From: Streptomyces alanosinicus
GTDB lineage: Bacteria; Actinomycetota; Actinomycetes; Streptomycetales; Streptomycetaceae
DNA: 64,000 nt
Direction: 5' to 3'
NCBI RefSeq assembly: GCF_014650595.1
Contig: NZ_BMVG01000022.1
Location: forward strand, 61,069-125,068
Positions 49,466 to 57,516 of the stretch are shown piece by piece; positions within the stretch are counted from its first letter, which is position 1, and every line of letters starts with the position of its first letter. Made by a program: the position numbers and the translations under genes. The notes beneath the pieces were generated by a model, which was not told the DNA's origin, searched no databases, and saw only the letters and a list, made by a program, of their open reading frames with translations.

Positions 49466-52045
49466 GTGGGGCATGGAGTGCCGGAACTCGTACTGGAATC
49501 AAACGGACAGACCTGGACGCTCGATCCGTCCAGGCCTTATACCCTCGGCCGTGATCCGCAGGGTGACATCATCTTCGACGACGCCAGGGTGTCCTGGCGG
49601 CACGCCACGGTCAGCTTCAACGGCCGCAGTTGGGTCATCGAGGACCATGGCAGCACCAACGGCACCTTCGTGCAGGGCCGGCGGATCCAGCAGACGGAGA
49701 TCGGGCCGGGCACGGCGCTGCATCTGGGCAACGCGACCGACGGACCGCGCCTGAACCTGTCCGGAGCCGCGGTCGGCCAGCAGCAGTCGGCGCCGTACGC
49801 GGCGCAGGGCGCCGGAGCGCCCGGCTGGGCCCAGGCCCCGCAACAGGCCGCCGCACAGCCGCAGGCACCGGCCCCGCAGCAGGCCGTACCGCCGCAGGCC
49901 CCGCCGCCGGACTGGCAGCAGCAGGCGCCCGCGTTCCCGCAGCAGGCGGCGCCCGCCGATCCGTACGCACAGCCGGCACCCGGTGGTGGCGCGGGGGCGC
50001 CGCCGGTCCACGGCGACCGCAGCCCGACCACGTTCCACCAGTTCGCCATGGGCCGTGTGATGCGCATCGGTCGTGCCCTGGAGAACGAGCTGGTCGTCTC
50101 GGACCTGCAGGTCTCCCGTCACCACGCCGAGTTCCACTCGACGCCCGACGGCCGGCTGGAGATCCGCGACCTCGGCTCGCACAACGGCACCTACGTCAAC
50201 GGCCAGCCGATCGCCAAGGGCGGCTCGGTGCAGCTGGGCCCGGCCGACATCGTCGGCGTCGGCCACTCCACCTTCCGGATCGTCGGCGACCGCCTCGAAG
50301 AGTTCGTCGACACCGGTGAGGTCTCCTTCTCCGCGCGTCATCTGACCGTCACGGTCGACGGCGGCAAGCAGATCCTGAAGGACGTCTCCTTCGGCGTCCC
50401 GGAGAAGTCCCTGATCGCGGTCATCGGCCCGTCCGGCTCCGGCAAGTCCACCCTGCTCAAGGCGCTCACCGGCTACCGGCCCGCCAACCAGGGCGAGGTG
50501 CTGTACGACAACCGGAACCTGTACAAGCAGTTCGCCGAGCTGCGCCAGCGCATCGGTCTGGTCCCGCAGGACGACATCCTGCACAAGGAGCTGACCGTCA
50601 AGAAGGCCCTGAAGTACGCGGCCAAGCTGCGCTTCCCCGCCGACACCACGGCACAGGAGCGCGAGGCCCGCATCGACGAGGTGCTGCGCGAGCTCAAGCT
50701 GGACATCCACAAGGAGAAGAAGGTCACCTCTCTCTCCGGTGGCCAGCGCAAGCGTGTCTCGGTGGCCCTGGAGCTGCTCACCAAGCCGTCGCTGATCTTC
50801 CTCGACGAGCCCACCTCGGGCCTCGACCCGGGCATGGACCGCGACGTCATGCAGCTGCTGCGCGGCCTCGCGGACGACGGCCGTACGGTCCTCGTGGTCA
50901 CCCACTCCGTGGCCGAGCTGGCGATCTGCGACAAGCTCCTGGTGATGGCGCCCGGTGGTTCGGTGGCCTACTTCGGCCCGCCCGAGGAGGCGCTGAACTT
51001 CTTCGGCTACGACACCTGGGCCGATGTCTTCTCGGCCTTCGAGAACTACCGCGACTACGACTGGGCGGGCCGCTGGAAGGGCTCGCAGCACTACCAGATG
51101 TACGCGGCGGACTTCGACTCGGCCGCTCCGCAGTCGGTTCACCACATGCCCCCGCCGCAGGCCATCAGGCCGCCCAAGCCGCAGGCCTGGGGTTCGCAGC
51201 TGCTGACCCTGATCCGGCGCTATGTGTCGGTCATCGCCTCCGACCGGGGCTTCCTGCTGCTGTCGGTGGTGCTGCCGGCGGTCCTCGGCGCGGTCAGCCT
51301 GCCGATCCAGCACAACCGCGGTCTGAAGGTCAACGCGGCGATCAACCCGCAGACCGGCCTGCACGTCCCGAACGGCACCGCCACCACGGTGCTGCTGATC
51401 CTCGCGGTCGGCGCGTGCTTCGCGGGCGCCGCGAACTCCGTGCGTGAGCTGATCAAGGAACGGGTGATCTACGAGCGGGAGCGGGCGACCGGCCTGTCCC
51501 GGTCGGCGTATCTGATGTCCAAGGTGGTCGTGCTCGGCGCCGTCACCGTGCTGCAGGGACTGCTGGTCGGAATCATCGGCTTCTCCAGCCGTGACATCCC
51601 CGACCAGGGAATCGTCCTCGGCGCCTCCACGCTCCTGGAGCTGTGTCTGCCGATCATGGCGCTCGGCTTCACCTCGATGATGGTCGGCCTGGTGATCTCC
51701 TCGCTGGTGAAGACCGCCGAGAAGACCATGCCGCTGCTGGTGATGTTCGCGATCATCCAGGTCGTCTTCACCGGCTGTCTGTTCACGCTGCACGGCACGT
51801 TCGGTGTGAACGAGGTCTCGTACCTGATGCCGTCGCGCTGGGGCGTGGCCGCCGCCGGCACCACGCTGGACTTCAACAACATCGCCCCGAACACCGATGA
51901 CCCGGGCAGCACCGACCCGCTGTGGAACCACACGGCCGGCGCCTGGACCATGGACATGATCATCCTGGTCCTGCTCGGTGTGGTCTGCGGCTTCTTTGTG
52001 GCCCGCTTCCTGCGCCGCCACGAGCCGGAGGTCATGCGCAAGTAG
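49466..52045 (+). CDS. FHA-domain ABC exporter (Rv1747-like)
   Basis: The 859-residue protein has two FHA domains: the first near residues 25-80 (LGRDPQGDIIFDDARVSWRHA, DHGSTNGTFV), the second near 197-265 (VSDLQVSRHHAEF, SHNGTYVNG). They are separated by a ~100-residue Gln/Pro/Ala linker. An ABC ATPase follows (GPSGSGKST about 321, LSGGQRKRVSVALE about 422, IFLDEPTSGLDPG), then an ABC-2-type membrane domain with six helices. Homologues such as mycobacterial Rv1747 are controlled by Ser/Thr kinases binding the FHA domains and export cell-wall lipid or glycan material. GTG 49466 has GGGGGA 7 nt upstream; GTG 49478 is an alternative. It ends at a 20-bp-arm terminator. Confidence 0.94.
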   Translation: MGHGVPELVLESNGQTWTLDPSRPYTLGRDPQGDIIFDDARVSWRHATVSFNGRSWVIEDHGSTNGTFVQGRRIQQTEIGPGTALHLGNATDGPRLNLSGAAVGQQQSAPYAAQGAGAPGWAQAPQQAAAQPQAPAPQQAVPPQAPPPDWQQQAPAFPQQAAPADPYAQPAPGGGAGAPPVHGDRSPTTFHQFAMGRVMRIGRALENELVVSDLQVSRHHAEFHSTPDGRLEIRDLGSHNGTYVNGQPIAKGGSVQLGPADIVGVGHSTFRIVGDRLEEFVDTGEVSFSARHLTVTVDGGKQILKDVSFGVPEKSLIAVIGPSGSGKSTLLKALTGYRPANQGEVLYDNRNLYKQFAELRQRIGLVPQDDILHKELTVKKALKYAAKLRFPADTTAQEREARIDEVLRELKLDIHKEKKVTSLSGGQRKRVSVALELLTKPSLIFLDEPTSGLDPGMDRDVMQLLRGLADDGRTVLVVTHSVAELAICDKLLVMAPGGSVAYFGPPEEALNFFGYDTWADVFSAFENYRDYDWAGRWKGSQHYQMYAADFDSAAPQSVHHMPPPQAIRPPKPQAWGSQLLTLIRRYVSVIASDRGFLLLSVVLPAVLGAVSLPIQHNRGLKVNAAINPQTGLHVPNGTATTVLLILAVGACFAGAANSVRELIKERVIYERERATGLSRSAYLMSKVVVLGAVTVLQGLLVGIIGFSSRDIPDQGIVLGASTLLELCLPIMALGFTSMMVGLVISSLVKTAEKTMPLLVMFAIIQVVFTGCLFTLHGTFGVNEVSYLMPSRWGVAAAGTTLDFNNIAPNTDDPGSTDPLWNHTAGAWTMDMIILVLLGVVCGFFVARFLRRHEPEVMRK

Positions 52046-52063
52046 TCGCACACCCGCGCAGCG

Positions 52064-52109
52064 ACGCCGAAGGGCGGCACCCCGAGAGTGGGGTGCCGCC
52101 CTTCGGCGT
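52064..52109. terminator. Very long perfect terminator after the FHA-ABC gene
   Basis: ACGCCGAAGGGCGGCACCCC (52064-52083) and GGGGTGCCGCCCTTCGGCGT (52090-52109) are perfect 20-bp arms around GAGAGT. It separates two convergent genes. Confidence 0.93.
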
Positions 52110-52131
52110 GCGTCAGAGGTCCGCGCCGACC

Positions 52132-52857
52132 TCAGTACGCGCTGTTGACGTTGTCCATCGAGCCGTACCGGTGGGCCGCGTAGTTGGCGGCGGCGGTGAT
52201 GTTGGCGACCGGGTCGTAGATGTTCCACGACGTGCCGGCCACGTGGTACGCGTTGAAGGTCGGCTGGATCACCTGGAGCAGGCCCTTGGACGGGATGCCG
52301 TTGATGGCGTTGATGTCCCAGTTGTTGATCGCCATCGGGTTGCCCGAGGACTCACGGATGATGTTCCGGTGCAGGCCGCTGTAGGAGCCCGGGATGTTGT
52401 GCTGCTTCATGATGTCCAGCGACTGCCGGATCCAGCCGTCGAGGTTGTTCGCGTACGTCTTCGCGGCGACCGGCTGCATGTCGAGACGCTCGGTGGAGCG
52501 GCTCGCGGTCTGTCGGGCGGCGCGGTCCTGCGCGGCCTTCTTGGCCGCGGCGGCGGCGTCGGCGGCCTTCTTCGAGGCGGCGGCCTCGTCGGCGGCCTTC
52601 TTCTGCGCGGCGTACGAGTCGAGCTTGACCGACCGGGTGGCGAGCTGGTCGGTGACCGTGCCCTTGACGTTCTTCAGCGTCGCGCCGGCGGCCTGGGCGT
52701 GGGCGGCCGGGGCGCCGGTGGTGACGGTCTCCGCGTTGCCGGGGACGGCCGAGAGGGCCACGGCCGCGGCACCGAGAGCGGCGACACCGGCGATGGCGAT
52801 CTTGCCCTGCTTGGTCAGGGCACGACTATGAGATCGGTTGAGAACGTACTTGGGCAT
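52132..52857 (-). CDS. Secreted lytic transglycosylase (SLT domain)
   Basis: The 241-residue protein has a signal-type N-terminus (KIAIAGVAALGAAAVALSAVPGNA). A long Ala/Lys/Asp coiled-coil region follows (QKKAADEAAASKKAADAAAAAKKAA), then a C-terminal SLT domain with IIRESSGNPMAIN (catalytic Glu), GIPSKGLLQVIQPTF and NITAAANYAAHRYG. It probably cleaves peptidoglycan glycan strands. Its 5' leader can fold so that the ribosome site is paired (see 52858-53000). Confidence 0.93.
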   Translation of the reverse strand: MPKYVLNRSHSRALTKQGKIAIAGVAALGAAAVALSAVPGNAETVTTGAPAAHAQAAGATLKNVKGTVTDQLATRSVKLDSYAAQKKAADEAAASKKAADAAAAAKKAAQDRAARQTASRSTERLDMQPVAAKTYANNLDGWIRQSLDIMKQHNIPGSYSGLHRNIIRESSGNPMAINNWDINAINGIPSKGLLQVIQPTFNAYHVAGTSWNIYDPVANITAAANYAAHRYGSMDNVNSAY

Positions 52858-53000
52858 GGCTGATGGACCTCTCGTGAGCGCGGAGGTCGCTCTCTGCGTC
52901 CGCCGGGGGAATCGGTTCCTCCCACACGAACACCGGGGGTCCGAAGACCCGCGGCGCTGAGCGACGGAAGCAATTCTTAGCGGGCGCAAAATGTCCAGGC
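52858..53000 (-). promoter_or_regulatory. Structured 5' leader of the transglycosylase gene
   Basis: On the minus strand GGGTC-TTCG-GACCC (52950-52937) forms a UUCG hairpin. Near the start codon GACCTC (52888-52883) pairs with GAGGTC (52871-52866), which contains most of the GAGAGG ribosome site. Secreted muralytic genes in streptomycetes are often controlled by structured leaders, notably c-di-AMP riboswitches, but I could not recognise the conserved c-di-AMP blocks here. Confidence 0.55.
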
Positions 53001-53018
53001 AAAGGTGTGACGTACGAT

Positions 53019-53037
53019 CCCCGATAGTGGATCGGGG
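53019..53037. promoter_or_regulatory. Hairpin upstream of the transglycosylase leader
   Basis: CCCCGAT (53019-53025), AGTGG, ATCGGGG (53031-53037) is a perfect 7-bp inverted repeat between the QueA-like gene terminator and the transglycosylase promoter region. It could be an operator or a second terminator. Confidence 0.5.
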
Positions 53038-53045
53038 AAGGGCAA

Positions 53046-53075
53046 AACGGGACAGACTGGACCGTCTGTCCCGTT
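53046..53075. terminator. Terminator after the QueA-like gene
   Basis: AACGGGACAGAC (53046-53057), TGGACC, GTCTGTCCCGTT (53064-53075) is a perfect 12-bp hairpin with an A-run on its left and TT on its right. It lies 83 nt after the stop of the QueA-like gene, which is transcribed leftwards. Confidence 0.88.
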
Positions 53076-53158
53076 CATGCGGGGAGGCTTTATCTCCTAT
53101 GTCCGTTCGTACGTGATGTGGGCCCTATGCGCGGGCTCACATCGAAGACGTAACAGTC

Positions 53159-54241
53159 TCACCAGGAGTTGCCGTCGCAATGCACTGTGTGAGGGCTCTC
53201 CTCCGGGAGGATGAGGTGGACGTCGCCGAACTCGTGCCACAGGTAGAGCCCCCGCAGTGCCTCCTCGTACGCCCGGTCGACCGCGCACCGCCCCGCGACC
53301 GCCTCCAGCATCAGCAGATGCGAGGCCTCCGGCTCGTGCAGCCCGGTCAGCAGCCCGTCCACCACCCGCACCCCGCGCTCCGGCGTCACGACCAGCTCCG
53401 TCCACCCCCGCGCCGCCCGCACCACCCCGTCCGGCCCGGCCGCCGACTCCACGGCCCGCACGGCCGTCGTACCCACCGCGACGACCCGTCCCCCACCCGC
53501 CTTCACGGCGTTGACCAGCCGCGCCGAGGCCTCCGGCACCACGAAACGCTCCGCGTACGGCGGCTCGTGCGCCTCCACGGACGCCACCCCCGTGTGCAGC
53601 GTGACCGGCGCGAACCGCACCCCCCTGCTCACCAGCTCCGCCACCAGCCGCGCGGTGAACGGCCGCGCCGCACTCGGCATCTCCGCACTGCCCGCCCCGT
53701 CCGGCGACGCCGGCGCGAACACCGTCTGGTACGCCGCGAGCGGCTGGTCCCGCTCTGTATAGGAATAACGGATCGGCCGCCCATGGGCGCGCAGCACCTC
53801 CAGGACGTCCCCGGCCGCCCGCGCCCACCACAGCCGCTCCCCGCGCGGGCTCAGCGGCTCCTGAAGGACCAGCCGCCCCGCCCCCGGCAGCACCACCTCT
53901 GTCCCCGCGCGCGTGCCCGCACGCGGGGATGTGGTGCCCCGCCCGTCCGGCTCCCGCAGCTCGACCGCCCACCGGCCGTCGTCCCCGCGTGCGGAGACAT
54001 GCACCACCACGCGCGCGTGCCCGATCCGCCCGTCCACCGCCGCGGCCAGGGTGGGCGAGGTGTTCACCACCAGCAGGTCCCCGGCCCGCAGCAGCCGCGG
54101 CAACTCCGGGAACGCGTGATGCGACACCTCCGTACCGCGCGACACCAGCAGCCGTACGGCGTCCCGGTCCAGCCCCGGACCGCGCTGCTCGGCGGGCACG
54201 CGCGCGGACCGCCCCTGCGGCATGTGCACGACCGCCCTCAC
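53159..54241 (-). CDS. S-adenosylmethionine:tRNA ribosyltransferase-isomerase, QueA-like
   Basis: The 360-residue protein shows the QueA fold: RLLVSRGTEVSHHAFPELPRLLRAGDLLVVNTSPTLAA near the N-terminus, RPIRYSYTERDQPLAAYQTVFA, ARPFTARLVAEL, and HTGVASVEAHEPPYAERF with later LLTGLHEPEASHLLML. QueA transfers ribose from SAM to preQ1 in tRNA to make epoxyqueuosine. No other queuosine gene is seen nearby, so its role in this organism is uncertain. GTG 54241 overlaps the SDR stop (GTGA), implying translational coupling. Confidence 0.88.
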   Translation of the reverse strand: MRAVVHMPQGRSARVPAEQRGPGLDRDAVRLLVSRGTEVSHHAFPELPRLLRAGDLLVVNTSPTLAAAVDGRIGHARVVVHVSARGDDGRWAVELREPDGRGTTSPRAGTRAGTEVVLPGAGRLVLQEPLSPRGERLWWARAAGDVLEVLRAHGRPIRYSYTERDQPLAAYQTVFAPASPDGAGSAEMPSAARPFTARLVAELVSRGVRFAPVTLHTGVASVEAHEPPYAERFVVPEASARLVNAVKAGGGRVVAVGTTAVRAVESAAGPDGVVRAARGWTELVVTPERGVRVVDGLLTGLHEPEASHLLMLEAVAGRCAVDRAYEEALRGLYLWHEFGDVHLILPEESPHTVHCDGNSW

Positions 54242-54933
54242 CGCTCCGCCACCAGTGCCGGCGCCCCGTACCGGCCGCTCGCCGGCCGTTCGCCGAGCAA
54301 CCGCAGGAACGCCGGTACGACCGTGTCCGGCGCCGGACGCGGATCGTCGTCGCCCGGCACGGCCGCCGCGTACAGACCGGTCGCCATGTCCCCGGGATCC
54401 ACCACCCACACCCGCAGACCGGGCTCCTCCACGGCCAGCACCGCCGCGAGCTGGTCCAGGGCCGCCTTGGAGGCGCCGTAGCCGCCCCAGGTCCCGTACG
54501 CCTCGGCCGCCGCGTCCGAGCTGACCGCGATCACCGCGCCGGCCGGCGCCAGACGCAGCAGCGGCAGCGCCTCCTGGACCAGGCCCAGCGCGGCCACCAC
54601 ATTCACCTCCAGCGCCCGCCGCAGCCCCTCCAGCGGCAGCTCCGCCAGCCGGACCAGCGGCTCGGCGCCCAGCGCGCTCGCATTGCTCACCAGCAGATCG
54701 ACACCGCCCAGCCGGCCCGCTGCCGCCACCAGCGCGGCCCGGTGCCCGGCATCCGTCACATCCCCGGGCAGTGCCCGTACGCGCGTGCCGTGCCCGGCGA
54801 CGCTCTCGGCGGCCTCCCGGAGGGCCGTCGCGCCCCGGGCGTCCAGCACCAGATCCCAGCCCCGGGCGGCCAGCGCCCCGGCGAGCGCCCGCCCCAGGCC
54901 CTTCGAGGCCCCCGTGATGATCGCTACCGGCAT
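54238..54933 (-). CDS. SDR-family oxidoreductase, coupled to QueA-like gene
   Basis: The 231-residue protein is a classical SDR: TGASKGLG (7-14), DLLVSNASALG, VIAVSSDAAAEAYG, then YGASKAA with the catalytic Tyr and Lys, and VDPGDMATG. It is in the same operon as the QueA-like gene with a 4-bp overlap, so the two may act in one pathway, though none is known. Start: ATG at 54933. Confidence 0.92.
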   Translation of the reverse strand: MPVAIITGASKGLGRALAGALAARGWDLVLDARGATALREAAESVAGHGTRVRALPGDVTDAGHRAALVAAAGRLGGVDLLVSNASALGAEPLVRLAELPLEGLRRALEVNVVAALGLVQEALPLLRLAPAGAVIAVSSDAAAEAYGTWGGYGASKAALDQLAAVLAVEEPGLRVWVVDPGDMATGLYAAAVPGDDDPRPAPDTVVPAFLRLLGERPASGRYGAPALVAER

Positions 54934-55162
54934 GACTACCGTCCCCTCGTCGCCCACCGCCCACCGTCGGACGGTGGCCACACCGTAGGAACGGCGCCCT
55001 CGGCGCCGCCTCGGACGCGGGCCGCAAACCGCCGGGGCCCTTCGGCGTACCCCGCAGGCCCGGGGCCCAGCGGCCTACACCGCAGGTCCTAGGGCCGGCG
55101 GACCGGTCCCGGCCGTCACAGGTCCGATCCCCGCTGTCACACCCCGCCGGTACCGTGAGGTC

Positions 55163-56308
55163 ATGAGTCAAGGCCCCCGGTCCGGCCTCGCCGCGGTCAG
55201 TGCCGCGCTGCTGGCCATGAGCAGGCATCTGGAGGTGCGCGACGTCCTCAAGACGATCGTCGCCTCCGCCCGCGAGCTGCTCGACGCGCAGTACGCCGCC
55301 CTCGGCGTCCCCGACGACCACGGCGGCTTCGCCCAGTTCGTCGTCGACGGCGTCAGCGACGCCCAGTGGAAGGCCATCGGCCCGCTGCCCCGGCAGCACG
55401 GCATCCTCGCCGCGATGCTGCACGAGGCGAAGGCCGAGCGCCTCGCCGACGTGCGCAAGGACCCCCGCTTCGAGGGCTGGCCGGCCGCGCACCCGGACCT
55501 GGTCGACTTCCTCGGCCTGCCCATCCGCGACGGCGACGAGGTCATCGGAGCCCTCTTCCTCGCCAACAAGAACTGCCCCAAGCCGGAGGGGAGTTGCGGC
55601 TTCACCGCGGAGGACGAGGACCTGCTCGCCATCCTCGCCCAGCACGCCGCCATCGCCCTCACCAACGCCCGGCTCTACGAACGCAGCCGTGAACTCACCA
55701 TCGCCGAGGAGCGCTCCCGCCTCGCCCACGAACTGCACGACGCGGTCAGCCAGAAGCTCTTCTCGCTGCGCCTGACCGCCCAGGCCGCGGCCGCCCTCGT
55801 CGACCGCGACCCGGCCCGCGCCAAGGGCGAACTGCACCAGGTCGCCGCGCTCGCCGCCGAGGCCGCCGACGAACTGCGCGCCGCCGTCGTGGAGTTGCGC
55901 CCCGCCGCCCTGGACGAGGACGGCCTGATCGCCACCCTGCGCACCCAGACCCAGGTCCTCGACCGCGCCCACACCGCGCGCGTCACCTTCGCCGGCACCG
56001 GCTTCCGCGCCCTGCCCGCCGCCCAGGAGGAAGCCCTGCTCCGGGTCGCCCAGGAGGCCCTGCACAACGCACTGCGCCACTCCGGCGCCGACCACGTCGA
56101 CGTACGCCTGGGCCGGCGCGGCGGCGGCGCCGTGCTCCGCGTCACCGACGACGGAGGCGGCTTCGACCCGACGGCGGTCCGCCGCGCCGGACGGCATCTG
56201 GGCCTGGTCTCCATGCGGGACCGCGCGAGCGGTGTCGGCGGCACGCTGACCGTGGAATCGGTGCCGGGCAAGGGCACCACGATCGAGATGGAGGTCCCCG
56301 GTGGCTGA
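55163..56308 (+). CDS. GAF-domain histidine kinase, HisKA_3 (NarX/DevS-like)
   Basis: The 381-residue sensor has an N-terminal GAF domain (about residues 20-170: LLDAQYAALGVPDDHGG, LGLPIRDGDEVIGALFLANK), a HisKA_3 dimerisation helix RLAHELHDAVSQKLF with phosphorylated H192, and a HATPase domain (LLRVAQEALHNALRHSG, DDGGGFDP, SMRDRASGVGG). There is no membrane segment, so it senses a cytoplasmic signal. Its stop overlaps the response regulator by 8 bp, giving a co-translated pair. Confidence 0.95.
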   Translation: MSQGPRSGLAAVSAALLAMSRHLEVRDVLKTIVASARELLDAQYAALGVPDDHGGFAQFVVDGVSDAQWKAIGPLPRQHGILAAMLHEAKAERLADVRKDPRFEGWPAAHPDLVDFLGLPIRDGDEVIGALFLANKNCPKPEGSCGFTAEDEDLLAILAQHAAIALTNARLYERSRELTIAEERSRLAHELHDAVSQKLFSLRLTAQAAAALVDRDPARAKGELHQVAALAAEAADELRAAVVELRPAALDEDGLIATLRTQTQVLDRAHTARVTFAGTGFRALPAAQEEALLRVAQEALHNALRHSGADHVDVRLGRRGGGAVLRVTDDGGGFDPTAVRRAGRHLGLVSMRDRASGVGGTLTVESVPGKGTTIEMEVPGG

Positions 56309-56942
56309 CGCGATCAGGGTGCTCCTCGTCGACGACCACCAGGTCGTCCGCCGGGGCCTGCGCACCTTCCTGGAAGTGCAGGACGACATAGAGGTCGTCG
56401 GGGAGGCCGCCGACGGCGCCGAGGGCGTCGCCCGCGCCGAGGAACTGCGACCGGACGTCGTGCTGATGGACGTCAAGATGCCGGGCATGGACGGCATCGA
56501 CGCCCTGCGCCGGCTGCGCGAACTCGACAACCCCGCGCGCGTGCTGATCGTCACCAGCTTCACCGAGCAGCGCACGGTCGTACCGGCCCTGCGCGCGGGC
56601 GCCGCCGGATACGTCTACAAGGACGTGGACCCCGACGCCCTCGCCGGCGCCATCCGCTCCGTGCACGCCGGACACATCCTGCTCCAGCCGGAGGTCGCCG
56701 GCGTCCTGCTCTCCCAGGAGGAGGCCAACTCCCCGCAGGGCAGAGGCGGTTCGCTCACCGACCGGGAGCGCGAGGTGCTCGGCCTGATCGCGGACGGCCG
56801 CTCCAACCGGGAGATCGCCCGTGCCCTCGTCCTGTCGGAGAAGACGGTCAAGACGCATGTCTCCAACATCCTGATGAAGCTCGACCTCGCCGACCGCACC
56901 CAGGCCGCGCTCTGGGCCGTTCGCCATGGCCTGACCGGCTGA
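56301..56942 (+). CDS. NarL/LuxR-family response regulator
   Basis: The 213-residue protein has a receiver domain with D11, D12 and phosphorylated D57 (VLMDVKMPGMDG) and the GYVYKD lysine. A LuxR-type HTH (LTDREREVLGLIADGRS, REIARALVLSEKTVKTHVSNI) follows. It is the partner of the upstream GAF kinase. Start is GTG at 56301, inside the kinase gene. Targets are unknown; the chpE-like gene lies 171 nt downstream. Confidence 0.95.
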   Translation: MADAIRVLLVDDHQVVRRGLRTFLEVQDDIEVVGEAADGAEGVARAEELRPDVVLMDVKMPGMDGIDALRRLRELDNPARVLIVTSFTEQRTVVPALRAGAAGYVYKDVDPDALAGAIRSVHAGHILLQPEVAGVLLSQEEANSPQGRGGSLTDREREVLGLIADGRSNREIARALVLSEKTVKTHVSNILMKLDLADRTQAALWAVRHGLTG

Positions 56943-57113
56943 AACGCCCTCACCACGACCTCACCGAGGGCAACATGAAGGGTCAGGTTATGGACTGAGA
57001 TTCATACCGTCGTGGGAATGTCCCCCGGACGGCGCAACCACGGGCGATCTCCGCCGTTCTCCAGTGCGTGCTGCGGCGAACCGCCGCGGTGAACGTCTAG
57101 GAGGGGTTGGCAA

Positions 57114-57359
57114 GTGAAGAACCTGAAGAAGGCCGCGGCCGTGACGATGCTGGCCGGTGGCCTGGTGGCCGCTGGTGCGGGGATGGCCTCCGCCACGGGC
57201 GGCGCCCACGCCTGCGGTGACGCCCAGGGCTCCCCGGGTGTTGTCTCGGGCAACGTCATCCAGGCCCCGGTGCACATCCCGCTGAACGTGTCCGGCAACA
57301 GCGTGAGCGTGGTCGGCATCATGAACCCGGCCTTCGGCAACAGCGCCGTCAACCACTGA
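57114..57359 (+). CDS. chpE: Short chaplin, ChpE-like
   Basis: The 81-residue protein has a signal peptide (KKAAAVTMLAGGLVAAGAGMASA) and one chaplin domain with GSPGVVSGNVIQAPVHIP and NSVSVVGIMNPAFGN, ending NH. Chaplins are amyloid-forming surface proteins that coat aerial hyphae and spores. Typical short chaplins have two Cys inside the domain; here both are missing, as in ChpE, but one Cys (C34) is present just before it. GTG 57114 follows GGAGGGG. The N-terminus is nearly identical to remembered ChpE. Confidence 0.92.
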   Translation: MKNLKKAAAVTMLAGGLVAAGAGMASATGGAHACGDAQGSPGVVSGNVIQAPVHIPLNVSGNSVSVVGIMNPAFGNSAVNH

Positions 57360-57371
57360 GGTTCACTTCTC

Positions 57372-57406
57372 GGCGCCGGCCGGGCAAGCACAGCCCGTCC
57401 GGCGCC
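57372..57406. terminator. Terminator after chpE-like gene
   Basis: GGCGCCGGCCGGGC (57372-57385) and GCCCGTCCGGCGCC (57393-57406) pair over 14 bp with one mismatch around AAGCACA, 12 nt after the stop. Confidence 0.88.
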
Positions 57407-57440
57407 TGAGGCCGAGGCCCGTTCAGGGCCGAAGCGGGAA

Positions 57441-57462
57441 CCTGGGGGCGACAGCCCCCAGG
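57441..57462. terminator. Terminator for the leftward hypothetical gene
   Basis: CCTGGGGGC (57441-57449), GACA, GCCCCCAGG (57454-57462) is a perfect 9-bp hairpin 54 nt beyond the stop of the gene at 57517-58305. Confidence 0.82.
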
Positions 57463-57516
57463 CACACCCCCGGTGACCGGAAGGCCGGCGGCACCGGTGA
57501 CCGCAGAGCGACGGGC

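Noticed and set aside
52858..53000. c-di-AMP (ydaO-type) riboswitch
   Set aside because: The position is right but I could not find the conserved GGGGGA and AGCTAACC-type blocks; kept only as a structured leader.
54242..56575. 5' extension of the QueA-like frame to 1138 residues
   Set aside because: The extension reads as repetitive Gly/Ala/Arg sequence antisense to the kinase and SDR; family length supports the start at 54241.
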